Source: Chloroflexota bacterium
GTDB taxonomy: Bacteria > Chloroflexota > Anaerolineae > Caldilineales > Caldilineaceae
NCBI GenBank assembly: GCA_003577005.1
Contig: QEUW01000023.1
Coordinates: forward strand, 1-39,255
Direction: 5' to 3'
DNA length: 39,255 bases
The notes below the pieces were generated by a model. It ran no database searches. It was not told the DNA's origin and saw nothing but the letters and a program-made list of their open reading frames with translations. Positions 7,215-13,709 of the stretch are shown piece after piece (positions within the stretch are counted from its first letter, which is position 1; each line of letters begins with the position of its first letter). Made by a program: the position numbers and the translations under genes.

Positions 7215-8116
7215 TTAGCTAATGCTCGACACAGGTGCAAGCAACGCCGCCCGGTAACGTGCGAATACTTCGGCGACGCTCGCGGGGGCTACGCCGGTCA
7301 GGTCGCGCACGGCGGAACCCACGACATTCAACGCGCCCTGTGCGATGGCCTGGTCGATACTGACAAGCGTCTCCACCACTGGCGCCGGCATACCGGCGCC
7401 TAGCAAACCCTGGCGCGCTTCGTCTGCCGAAAGGGGAACGTAACGCACCGGCCGGCCACTGACAGCCGATAACTCGCGGGCGATATCGTGATAGGTCACG
7501 GCTGCCGGCCCGGTCACGTTGTAGGTCACGCGGTCGTGGCCCGGCGTCGTCAATACGGCTGCGGCGGTACGCGCACAATCCTCGCGCGCCACCCAGGCGA
7601 CAGCGCCATCGCTAGCGGCTGCGCGCAGTTCCCCGGTCGCAATCGCCTGCGGGCCATTCCCCAGCAGCACCTCGGTATAGAAATTGTTGCGCAGAAAAGT
7701 ATAGGGCAATCCACTCGCCTGGATCGCATCTTCCGTTGCGGCGTGGTCGCGAATAAAGGCAAGCGGCGAGGTGTGGGGATTGACCGCCGATGTATAGGTG
7801 ATGTGACCCACACCGGCGCGGGCGGCGGCCGCCAACGCATTCTTGTGCAACTGCACCCGCGTCTCGCCCACACATCTGTACTGATCAGGAGCAGGCGCTC
7901 CACCCCGGTGAGCGTCTCGGCCAGCACATCAGGTTGGGCGAAGTCGCCCAATTCGACACGCACCCCTTTCTCCGCCAGATCGGCAAGTTTATCTGGCGAG
8001 CGAGTGAGCGCCAGCACGCGCGCCGGCTCGACGCGTTCGATGAGGAACTCGACGACATGCCGCCCCAACTGCCCGCCGGCCCCGGAGACTGCAATCGTTC
8101 CTGATAGCTCGTGCAT
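7215..8116 (-). pseudogene. NmrA/QorB-type NAD(P)H quinone oxidoreductase, frameshifted
   Basis: Two overlapping frames together make a full NmrA-like protein of about 300 residues similar to E. coli QorB. The first frame (8116 down to about 7875) has the Rossmann start IAVSGAGGQLGRHVVEFL, a dinucleotide-binding TRSPDKL and LLLISTD. The second frame begins at VGETRVQLHKNA (7871) and runs to 7215 with HITYTSAVNPHTSPL and YTFLRNNFY. QorB reads ISSSEVGQR across the junction, so one base seems to be missing near 7872-7876, in a GTGTG run. The gene may be inactive, or the base may be a sequencing error. It precedes a TetR gene. Confidence 0.8.
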
Positions 8117-8192
8117 GGTTTGTTTTCCTTTTTTGTAGATTCTATTTGTGGGTTCTCTGTGCTTTCGTCAAATGTCTTTGCCATAGCACTTT

Positions 8193-8222
8193 ATTGATCG
8201 ATAGAAAATTGATCGATAGAAA
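8193..8222. promoter_or_regulatory. Tandem 15-bp repeat, candidate operator
   Basis: ATTGATCGATAGAAA occurs twice back to back (8193-8207, 8208-8222), followed by a partial third TTGACC. Each unit holds the palindrome ATCGAT. It lies 77-106 bases upstream of the quinone oxidoreductase/TetR operon, where a TetR binding site would be expected, and 8 bases beyond the stop of the DsbA-family gene. Confidence 0.4.
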
Positions 8223-8230
8223 TTGACCGT

Positions 8231-8944
8231 TCAAGCCGGCTCAGTGGCGCAATTTTCGCCGTCGCAAACGGCTGTCTCTGCCGGGGTTGCACCGACCAGT
8301 GTCAGCGGGTGAGACTTTGCCCACGCCTGTTGGAGTGCGGTGAGCAGCACATCTGCTTCCTGCGCCCCAGAGACGCCAAATTGTTCGTCGATGACAAAGA
8401 AGGGCACGCCGCGGATGCCAAACGCCGCCGCCCGTTGCTCATCGGCGCGCACTGCATCTGCAAAGGCATCACTCGTGAGTACAGCGCGCACTTCGCCAGC
8501 CGGGAGGCCGACTTCGGCGCCAAGCGAAACAAGGGTCTCGGTATCGCTGATTGGGCGCCCTTCGGTAAAGTAGGCGCGCAGCAAACGCTCCTTCATCTCG
8601 CCCTGGAGGCCCTGTTTTGCGGCCAGATGGATGAGACGGTGCGCGTCAAAAGTGTTGCCACGCTGCGCCTGATCCAGGTGATACTCGAGCCCCTCTTGCG
8701 CCGCAAGCCGCGTGACTCGCTCGATCATGGCGCGGGCCTGGGCTAGGCTCACACCATACTTTTTGGCTAGCATCTCGTCCTGTGCGCCTTCACTATGGCG
8801 CGGGGCGTGGGGGTCCAGTTCAAAGCTGCGCCACACCACCTCGACCTGATCCCGGTGCTCGAAGCGCGCTAGCGCTGTCTCGAACCGGCGTTTGCCAATA
8901 TAGCACCAGGGACAGACGACATCCGACCAAATTTCGATCTTCAT
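8231..8944 (-). CDS. DsbA-family oxidoreductase, FrnE type
   Basis: This 237-residue protein is a thioredoxin-fold DsbA-like protein of the FrnE/2-hydroxychromene-2-carboxylate isomerase type. It opens with MKIEIWSDVVCPWCYIGKRR, giving the redox motif CPWC at residues 11-14, and has the helical insert and the cis-Pro region IRGVPFFVIDEQFGVSGAQ. There is no signal peptide, so it acts in the cytoplasm. A second Cys pair, CDGENC, lies in the C-terminal tail and could take part in redox exchange. It is transcribed alone from a region with a strong 10-bp-arm palindrome. Such proteins are often tied to oxidative stress. Confidence 0.9.
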   Translation of the reverse strand: MKIEIWSDVVCPWCYIGKRRFETALARFEHRDQVEVVWRSFELDPHAPRHSEGAQDEMLAKKYGVSLAQARAMIERVTRLAAQEGLEYHLDQAQRGNTFDAHRLIHLAAKQGLQGEMKERLLRAYFTEGRPISDTETLVSLGAEVGLPAGEVRAVLTSDAFADAVRADEQRAAAFGIRGVPFFVIDEQFGVSGAQEADVLLTALQQAWAKSHPLTLVGATPAETAVCDGENCATEPA

Positions 8945-9003
8945 TGGTTTCAGTTATCCTCTGTTCAGCTACACAGTATTTCCAGTTACACGATACTTGT
9001 TGG

Positions 9004-9025
9004 ATAGACAACATCTGTTGTCTAT
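9004..9025. promoter_or_regulatory. Perfect palindrome upstream of the DsbA-family gene, candidate operator
   Basis: ATAGACAACA and TGTTGTCTAT form 10-bp arms around a 2-base centre. A further half-site TAGACAACA lies at 9078-9086, and GTTGTCAAC occurs between them. It sits 60-80 bases before the DsbA-family start. TTGTCT within it could act as a -35 box on the minus strand, so binding would block transcription. A MarR-, HxlR- or TetR-type regulator could be the ligand; none is identified. Confidence 0.5.
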
Positions 9026-9080
9026 GATATGGCGCATTCTATGAGTTGTCAACCATCAGAAAAGCTAGTTTGTCGTTTAG

Positions 9081-9272
9081 ACAACAATAACGGCACAGTG
9101 TTGTCCTACTGGGCTGTGCAAAGGCCAAACCCGCTTTGGCGTGTTCGACCCGGCCGGCAACACGCTCCTCTTCATCGCACGAGACGAGCCGCCCCACACG
9201 TACGGCAAGGAACCCGAGCAGGGACTGTCTCGACTGGCGCAGGCGCTATTAGAAAGAGGAGAGTTTCGTTAG
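9081..9272 (+). pseudogene. C-terminal remnant of a glyoxalase/bleomycin-resistance (VOC) protein
   Basis: The plus-strand frame from 9081 ends at TAG 9270. It reads QTRFGVFDPAGNTLLFIARDE, the last strand motif of VOC-fold proteins (D-P-x-G-N), followed by a short helical tail. No start codon, ribosome site or N-terminal half precedes it; the frame is closed by a stop at 9078. It is therefore a remnant, truncated near the palindromic operator region. A GNAT-like gene follows 26 bases later. Confidence 0.6.
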
Positions 9273-9643
9273 TGATAAAGATCGCTGAGGACCTGCCATG
9301 CTCCATATTCGCCCGGCCACCCCGGCAGACCTGCCGCTCTTGGCGCAACACTTGCACCTGTGGGGGCCGACCGACTATCACGACCAGCGTCTGGCGGAGC
9401 AGGCGTCTGGTTTGAGCCTGTGGCTGATTACCTGGGAGGACGCCTTGCCGGTCGGCCATCTGCAACTGGTGCGGCAGGGCCTAATCCAGACAACGGTACA
9501 GGCGCACATCCGTGATTGCCCGCAACTGGAGGCAATTGGGGTTGCTCCAGAATGCCGCGCCCAGGGCATCGGCCGCACCTTGATTCGAGCCGCTGAAGAG
9601 TTGATTGACGCCCGTGGCGACCGCCAGAGCGGCCTCAGCGTGA

Positions 9644-9706
9644 GTGTCGCCAATCCTGATAGCCCAGGCGCCGATAGAGCGCCTGGGCTATCAGGATTGG
9701 CGACAC
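9644..9706. repeat. Perfect inverted repeat, 28-bp arms, inside the GNAT gene
   Basis: The arms lie at 9644-9671 and 9679-9706 with a 7-base loop. Both arms appear to be coding: the left gives SVANPDSPGA in one frame and the right gives RLGYQDW in the +1 frame, both expected GNAT segments. Confidence 0.85.
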
Positions 9707-9710
9707 GGCC

Positions 9711-9740
9711 TTTATGTTCGATACCTTTATGTTCGATACC
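9711..9740. repeat. 15-bp tandem duplication
   Basis: TTTATGTTCGATACC occurs twice in direct succession (9711-9725, 9726-9740). In the GNAT +1 frame it duplicates LYVRY. It is probably a recent slippage or repair product. Confidence 0.8.
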
Positions 9741-9763
9741 TTGGCGCGGCTGAAGTAAAGCCC

Positions 9764-9789
9764 GTTCGCACATGGGCATGTGAACTCCG
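9764..9789. repeat. 26-bp palindromic element, family E copy 2
   Basis: GTTCGCACATGGGCATGTGAAC plus CTCCG; the inverse arms surround a GGC centre. It matches the element at 5295-5320 in the opposite orientation. It may have removed the original stop of the GNAT gene. Confidence 0.55.
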
Positions 9790-9825
9790 CCAGGTCGCCC
9801 CTACGAACCTATCTGTTGAATTGAA

Positions 9826-10371
9826 TCACTCGCGAACCGGCTCATAGATGAGGCCCACCACGCCTGAACTGAACGACTGTGATGCCACCAGTTTCAGCTT
9901 TGCGGTGGCGCCCTCTTCAAACAGGCGCTGTCCCTTGCCCAAAACGAGCGGATAGACCAGAATCCGGTATGTGTCAACCAGGTCGTGCTGCATGAGGGTC
10001 TGAACCAGCCTGCCGCTGCCGTGGACCACGATGTCGGGACCGTCCTGCTGCTTGAGTTTGGTGATCTCTTCCAAGATGTTGCCTTTGAGCAACACGGAAT
10101 TGTTCCACTCAAGCGGTTCTTTCAAGGTCGTTGACACCACATATTTACGGGTGCCGTTAAAGTAGGATGCGCCTGGGTCTTCATCCTTCCTTTGCGGCCA
10201 GGCGGCTGCAAACCCTTGGTAGGTTACACGTCCCAGCAGCAAGGGTTCGTTGGCGGATGTCTCTTCGCCCTTGAACGCGGCGATCTCGTCATTCCAATAA
10301 GGAAACGTCCACATTGGGTTTTCCATAACGCCGTCGAGGGACAAAAATTCGGTGACGACTAACTTACGCAT
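9826..10371 (-). CDS. RibD C-terminal/dihydrofolate-reductase-like protein
   Basis: The 181-residue protein belongs to the DHFR-like family related to the RibD C-terminal domain (YwjB/YyaP type). It begins MRKLVVTEFLSLDGVMENP, has LLLGRVTYQGFAAAWP (about residues 43-60), YVVSTTLKEPLEW, and DIVVHGSGRLVQTLMQHDLVDTYRILVYPLVLGKGQRLFEEG, the GSG strand-helix that binds NADPH. The substrate is unknown. ATG at 10371 is preceded by AGGAG. It is convergent with the broken GNAT gene. Confidence 0.92.
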   Translation of the reverse strand: MRKLVVTEFLSLDGVMENPMWTFPYWNDEIAAFKGEETSANEPLLLGRVTYQGFAAAWPQRKDEDPGASYFNGTRKYVVSTTLKEPLEWNNSVLLKGNILEEITKLKQQDGPDIVVHGSGRLVQTLMQHDLVDTYRILVYPLVLGKGQRLFEEGATAKLKLVASQSFSSGVVGLIYEPVRE

Positions 10372-10471
10372 TTTTGAGCTCCTTTTTGTTCGCTATGCGC
10401 TCTTGTGCGGCCTGTTCTGCTGCCGCCCGATTCCTCATCGGTGGCTACATCATAGCACAGCGCAGCGGGCA

Positions 10472-10494
10472 GGGTCTTGGAAAAAAACGCAAAC
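10472..10494. repeat. Short direct repeat, copy 1
   Basis: GGGTCTTGGAAAAAAACGCAA recurs with small changes at 10869-10889 (GCGGTCTTGGAAAAACACGCAA). On the minus strand each copy gives a T-run soon after a gene's stop (DUF4177-like and AraC genes), so they may act as shared 3' ends or terminators. No strong hairpin is present at the second copy. Confidence 0.35.
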
Positions 10495-10519
10495 TTCACG
10501 GATTCCCGAAAGGAAGCCT

Positions 10520-10759
10520 TCAATCCATCAGGCGCTTAAAATAGAATTGTTGACCCAGACCATCGGGAAAATTGACCGTATAAAAGCCACACATTTCCCA
10601 TCCCTCTGCGCCCAGTTGGGCAATCGCAGCGCCCAACGTGGGTGTCCCCAGGCTGCGGCCTTCCGGCTTGCCATTCGCCCTTAAGAAGGTGACGACCAGC
10701 ATTCGATCCTCGAGGGTGTGGGTTGCCACCATCGTGCAATATTCCCATTTCCTTGCCAT
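10520..10759 (-). CDS. Small DUF4177-like protein
   Basis: A 79-residue protein starts MARKWEYCTMV and has AAIAQLGAEGWEMCGFYTVN followed by a strand ending in YFKR. This is the layout of DUF4177-type small proteins (W-E-Y...L...G-A-E-G-W-E...F-K-R). The function is unknown. It is a monocistronic minus-strand gene between the DHFR-like gene and the AraC regulator. Confidence 0.75.
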   Translation of the reverse strand: MARKWEYCTMVATHTLEDRMLVVTFLRANGKPEGRSLGTPTLGAAIAQLGAEGWEMCGFYTVNFPDGLGQQFYFKRLMD

Positions 10760-10868
10760 CGCACGCTCCTCTCCATCGGGCCGTGGTGGAACTGCTGAAG
10801 CTGTCCAGCCGCTCGATAGAGGCGATAGGGAGCCAAATTATGGATAGCATAATCCAACAATCTGGGTG

Positions 10869-10889
10869 CGGTCTTGGAAAAACACGCAA
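10869..10889. repeat. Short direct repeat, copy 2
   Basis: This is the second copy of the GTCTTGGAAAAA...ACGCAA element, just after the AraC-family gene's stop on the minus strand. See the copy at 10472. Confidence 0.35.
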
Positions 10890-10890
10890 T

Positions 10891-11574
10891 CTATTCAGGC
10901 TGACTCACACGGGCGATTTGCGCAGGCGTTTGTCCGAGGAAGCGTTTCAGTGCGTTGGTCAGGTGCGACTGATCAAAGTAGCCCGTCTCGTACACTGTAT
11001 CAAGAATGGACATGCCGCTCTCTAAGAGTGCTGCCGCGCGTCGGGCGCGTTCGATTTGCTGAATCACCTTGTGCGGCAATCCGGTCGCACGTACAAAACG
11101 ATACTGGAGGGCGCGCGGTGAAAATGGCTGCGGGTGGCCTTGCAGGACAGCGTCCACGACAGGATCATGCGCCAGCAGCCCTTCGCGCACCAATCGCTCG
11201 ACAAAGGTGTCGGCATTGTCAAATGTAGGGATTTCCCACACCGAGCTATCCAGCCAGAACGATTCGCTGCTTGCGACAGGCAGGTAGGCATCTCTACGGT
11301 CCATGAGGTTTCTTGGCAGCAACGCCGGCATAAACGCGCCAAGTTTGAACACAATGCCAAAAAACTCGCCGTCCGCGGGGACAGATGCCGGCGTTGCTTT
11401 CGTCTCTGGTCCGCGCACCGTGACCAGGGTCTTCCCTCCGTATCTCGTCACGACGATCTCGGAATGGCTGGCGGCATGTGAGGTAAAGTCGCCCGCCTGT
11501 GCGCTTTGGGTATACCAGATTTTTTCGATAAAAGGCGAGTCCGCAGGTTTTTCTTCGGCAAAGACAAACTTCAT
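10891..11574 (-). CDS. AraC-family transcriptional regulator
   Basis: This 227-residue protein has an unassigned N-terminal sensor domain and a C-terminal AraC/XylS DNA-binding domain: QIERARRAAALLESGMSILDTVYETGYFDQSHLTNALKRFLGQTPAQIAR holds the second helix-turn-helix with the family signature GYFDQSHLTNALKRFLG.TP. I chose ATG 11574 because AGGAG lies 8 bases upstream; a GTG at 11616 would add 14 residues. No target gene is obvious next to it. The N-terminal half resembles the small-molecule-sensing regulators that carry DUF6597-like domains, but that is uncertain. Confidence 0.88.
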   Translation of the reverse strand: MKFVFAEEKPADSPFIEKIWYTQSAQAGDFTSHAASHSEIVVTRYGGKTLVTVRGPETKATPASVPADGEFFGIVFKLGAFMPALLPRNLMDRRDAYLPVASSESFWLDSSVWEIPTFDNADTFVERLVREGLLAHDPVVDAVLQGHPQPFSPRALQYRFVRATGLPHKVIQQIERARRAAALLESGMSILDTVYETGYFDQSHLTNALKRFLGQTPAQIARVSQPE

Positions 11575-11642
11575 GCTTTTGTCTCCTATCTTTGCATCGT
11601 AAGCTTGGCTCAGCACCTATTTTAGCGAAGTTGCGTTGAACG

Positions 11643-11697
11643 CCACAAAATGGCGTGGAGGGCAGTGGAGTGCATCGCACTCCACGCTTTTCTGTGG
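11643..11697. repeat. Nested hairpin between the ImmA-like and AraC genes
   Basis: The outer arms are CCACAAAATGGCGTGGAG and CTCCACGCTTTTCTGTGG, an imperfect pair. Inside is a perfect GTGGAGTGC/GCACTCCAC stem with an ATC loop at 11665-11685. No T-run follows on either strand. The core resembles the GGTGCATCGCACC palindrome in family B repeats. Confidence 0.6.
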
Positions 11698-11740
11698 TGA
11701 TGCTACCTTTGCAAACAGGGTGAAGGACAATTAACAATCT

Positions 11741-12598
11741 TCACCAGGTAAAGTTGAAGCCCAACTGTAAGGTGGATGGCGGTGATGTTACATTGAAGGC
11801 TGCATATACTTTGCCTTGGTAGAAGTGAGCGTCACAATCTACCCACCATTCCTTACCACTGACAAACGGGATGCTCGCTCTCCCTTTGAGGCTACGCCTT
11901 TCTTGATAGGCCGACTCGATCAGATGATTTGAAGGAATCACGACAAATCTTCCGCAACTGTAGGCAAACGAGGGTGAACAAGCGGCATATTGCACAAACA
12001 GGTAAGGCTGGCGCGCGTTGCCGGGCTGAAAGAGAGGGTTTTGTTCTCTTTCACGGTGAGGGAGTCCATGTTCACAGACGACTACGACACACTGATGAGG
12101 AGCACAGGTGGCAAATTGAATTGCGATTGCGGGTTTTGACGCCTGAAAAACGTGATCCAGCGCTTCAATGGCGCTCATCTCAAATCCCTCCCGCTCAATT
12201 GCCGCCCGCACATCCGCTGCCGGTATTAGAAATTCCGCCGCCCCAATATTGCAGAGCCGTTCCAACACCTTTTCGTAGTGATAGTAGGCGTGTTCGTTCA
12301 AAAATTCAGTGAGGTCGTCATCTTGGGCGATCAGATGATGTGTTACCTCATGAAAAAATGTGAAATTGCGGCGGTCAGGATCGTTAATTACTGGATCGAT
12401 CACAATTTGGGGGGGCGATGATGGGATGTACTGTCCCTCATCAAGGGGCATTTGCTTTTCCATCACCTTGATGCCCAAATAGTCTGCAACTGGATCTCGA
12501 ACACCGCGATAATAGAATGGCCCGCCCACATTTTTCCTTACACTTTCAACCAAGTCAAGCACCCGTCGCCTTACACTTTTATCATTTTGTAATTGCAT
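11741..12598 (-). CDS. ImmA/IrrE-family metallo-endopeptidase
   Basis: The 285-residue protein has the zinc motif HEVTHH (His83, Glu84, His87) in NFTFFHEVTHHLIAQ, and a following helix LERLCNIGAAEFLIP that supplies the third ligand region (E-x-x-A-x-x-F-L-x-P). These are marks of the ImmA/IrrE (DUF955) family, whose members cleave or control a partner repressor. The C-terminal half (about residues 160-285) has Cys and aromatic residues and is not familiar. It lies 3 bases downstream of an XRE regulator, the standard partner arrangement. Confidence 0.9.
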   Translation of the reverse strand: MQLQNDKSVRRRVLDLVESVRKNVGGPFYYRGVRDPVADYLGIKVMEKQMPLDEGQYIPSSPPQIVIDPVINDPDRRNFTFFHEVTHHLIAQDDDLTEFLNEHAYYHYEKVLERLCNIGAAEFLIPAADVRAAIEREGFEMSAIEALDHVFQASKPAIAIQFATCAPHQCVVVVCEHGLPHREREQNPLFQPGNARQPYLFVQYAACSPSFAYSCGRFVVIPSNHLIESAYQERRSLKGRASIPFVSGKEWWVDCDAHFYQGKVYAAFNVTSPPSTLQLGFNFTW

Positions 12599-12601
12599 AA
12601 T

Positions 12602-12991
12602 TCACCGGCCCAAAGTCGATTTAAGCGAATAATAGAACTGTAGCCAATCCTCTTTCGTCTCATGGCGTCTCTGCGCCCGATGTTCAACCTGTAACAGTAA
12701 CTCCGCCACAACCGGATCGACCCGGTCCCCAAGTTCCTCAAGCATCTCTTTGTAACCTGGCGGGTAGAATGGCTTGACTTCTTCAGCCCCAGATTCGGCT
12801 TTTGCTATCACCTCATTGGCTGCCACCTGGTAACAGTCGGCTAGCTTTGCCAGTGTACCCAGTGAAGGCTTTGTCCGGTTCCGCTCAATATCCGATAAAA
12901 AGGATACCGATAGCCCAGTCTTATCGCTGACCTCGCTAAGGGTCAATCTGCGTACCTTTCGTAGTCTGCGCAGTTCTTCCCCGATCTGCAT
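12602..12991 (-). CDS. XRE-family helix-turn-helix regulator
   Basis: A 129-residue protein begins with an XRE DNA-binding domain: IGEELRRLRKVRRLTLSEVSDKTGLSVSFLSDIERNRTKPSLGTLAKLADCY (residues 2-55). The rest is a helical tail. It is co-transcribed with the ImmA-like protease directly downstream. Such pairs control stress genes, mobile elements or toxin-antitoxin sets, with the protease inactivating the repressor. The XRE gene is divergent from the KTSC gene across a 165-base AT-rich region with a consensus promoter and palindrome, so it probably represses that promoter and perhaps its own. Confidence 0.9.
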   Translation of the reverse strand: MQIGEELRRLRKVRRLTLSEVSDKTGLSVSFLSDIERNRTKPSLGTLAKLADCYQVAANEVIAKAESGAEEVKPFYPPGYKEMLEELGDRVDPVVAELLLQVEHRAQRRHETKEDWLQFYYSLKSTLGR

Positions 12992-13073
12992 AACTGTCTC
13001 CCACTATAGAATTCTTCTGCTAAAGTGACAGAAAGAATTTCGCTCTAAACATGATTATTACATGATTTTCGTT

Positions 13074-13102
13074 TTGACAGAAATTTTCATTTTATCTATA
13101 AT
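13074..13102 (+). promoter_or_regulatory. Perfect consensus sigma-70 promoter for the KTSC gene
   Basis: TTGACA at 13074-13079 and TATAAT at 13097-13102 are separated by exactly 17 bases. The surrounding DNA is much richer in A/T than the rest of the window. It faces the KTSC gene 55 bases downstream. A fully consensus promoter would need a repressor to be quiet, and a palindrome overlaps its start point. Confidence 0.8.
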
Positions 13103-13118
13103 TACGTTATAAACGTAA
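13102..13118. promoter_or_regulatory. Palindromic operator candidate at the transcription start
   Basis: TTACGTT and AACGTAA are perfect 7-bp arms around ATA, covering the likely +1 site. It is the best candidate site for the neighbouring XRE regulator. A direct repeat TGACAGAAA occurs at 13026 and at the -35 box (13075). Confidence 0.55.
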
Positions 13119-13156
13119 ATTCTGTAAAGCTCATTCTTTTCATAAGGTTCCAACCG

Positions 13157-13408
13157 ATGACCCGCACACCTGTTTCCTCCTCACACCTCGCTGCGATAGG
13201 ATATGACCCAGTCCAACAGACCCTAGAAATCGAATTTCAGAATGGCAGCGTCTATCGTTACTACAGTGTCGCGCGACAGTCGTATGATGAATTGATGGCG
13301 GCTGCTTCACCCGGGGCCTACTTCAACACGCGCATCAAACGCCGGCATGCGTACCGGAGGATCAACGTAGGAAATCCTAATCTGGCGCGTTTATCTATGC
13401 CCTTTTGA
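13157..13408 (+). CDS. KTSC-domain small protein
   Basis: The 83-residue protein is almost entirely a KTSC domain: SSHLAAIGYDPVQQTLEIEFQNGSVYRYYSVARQSYDELMAA, then SPGAYFNTRIKRRHAYRRI. The expected series of G-Y-D, L-x-I-x-F, G-x-V-Y-x-Y-x-x-V and S-x-G-x-Y-F-N-x-x-I-K is present. KTSC proteins are small DNA- or lysyl-tRNA-synthetase-associated domains of unclear role. It has its own strong promoter and is divergent from the XRE/ImmA pair, which suggests it is under their control. Confidence 0.85.
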   Translation: MTRTPVSSSHLAAIGYDPVQQTLEIEFQNGSVYRYYSVARQSYDELMAAASPGAYFNTRIKRRHAYRRINVGNPNLARLSMPF

Positions 13409-13478
13409 ATGTTCGGGAGAAACGTACGATACCTGCGGATCGGAGCAGCAAACAGGGCTTAAGGCGAGCCAATGGATG

Positions 13479-13555
13479 AGAACCGCGGATTTTCAGAACG
13501 GCGCGGATTCTTGCTATCCCAACGCAGATCCGCGTGTGCAGCAATCCGCGGTTCT
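13479..13555. repeat. Palindromic repeat, family A copy 2
   Basis: The outer arms AGAACCGCGGATT (13479-13491) and their inverse (13543-13555) are perfect, and the inner CGCGGAT arms (13502-13508 with 13528-13534) repeat the pattern of the copy at 941-1018. The middle sequence differs, so arms and not loops are conserved. CTTGAGAA follows both copies at a short distance. Confidence 0.75.
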
Positions 13556-13599
13556 TGGGTGCATTCTTGAGAAGCCTTGAATGCAGCAAAAACTGCTCG

Positions 13600-13628
13600 T
13601 TGACATTGCGACTAAAACCCACTATACT
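13600..13628 (+). promoter_or_regulatory. Strong sigma-70 promoter for the IclR gene
   Basis: TTGACA at 13600-13605 and TATACT at 13623-13628 are 17 bases apart. The expected start near 13635 precedes the chosen ATG at 13710 by about 75 bases, which argues against a start at 13581. Confidence 0.65.
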
Positions 13629-13648
13629 GGTTTCAACTCCGAACACCA

Positions 13649-13663
13649 TTCGATATACTCGAA
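13649..13663. promoter_or_regulatory. Candidate IclR operator
   Basis: TTCGATATACTCGAA is a 15-base inverted repeat with 5-bp arms just after the promoter. GGTTTCAAC also occurs as direct repeats at 13629 and 13672 on either side. Autoregulation by the IclR protein is likely. Confidence 0.4.
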
Positions 13664-13709
13664 CGCAGCACCGGTTTCAACGGCATTCTCCAAGCTCCCT
13701 GTTTTGCCT

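Larger units (their letters stand above)
9298..9847 (+). pseudogene. GNAT acetyltransferase gene, frameshifted within a palindrome
   Basis: From ATG 9298 the protein is a normal GNAT: MLHIRPATPADLPLLAQHL at the start and IGVAPECRAQGIGRTLIRAAEELI for the acetyl-CoA loop (Q/R-x-x-G-x-G/A). At about residue 116 it reads LSVSVANPDSPGA, then the frame is lost and ends at 9753. The +1 frame carries the expected C-terminus IERLGYQDWRHGLYVRY. Removing one base near 9672 would join them. The shift lies in the loop of a perfect 28-bp inverted repeat. A 15-bp tandem duplication (9711-9740) and a family E palindrome (9764-9789) also disturb the 3' end. Confidence 0.75.
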
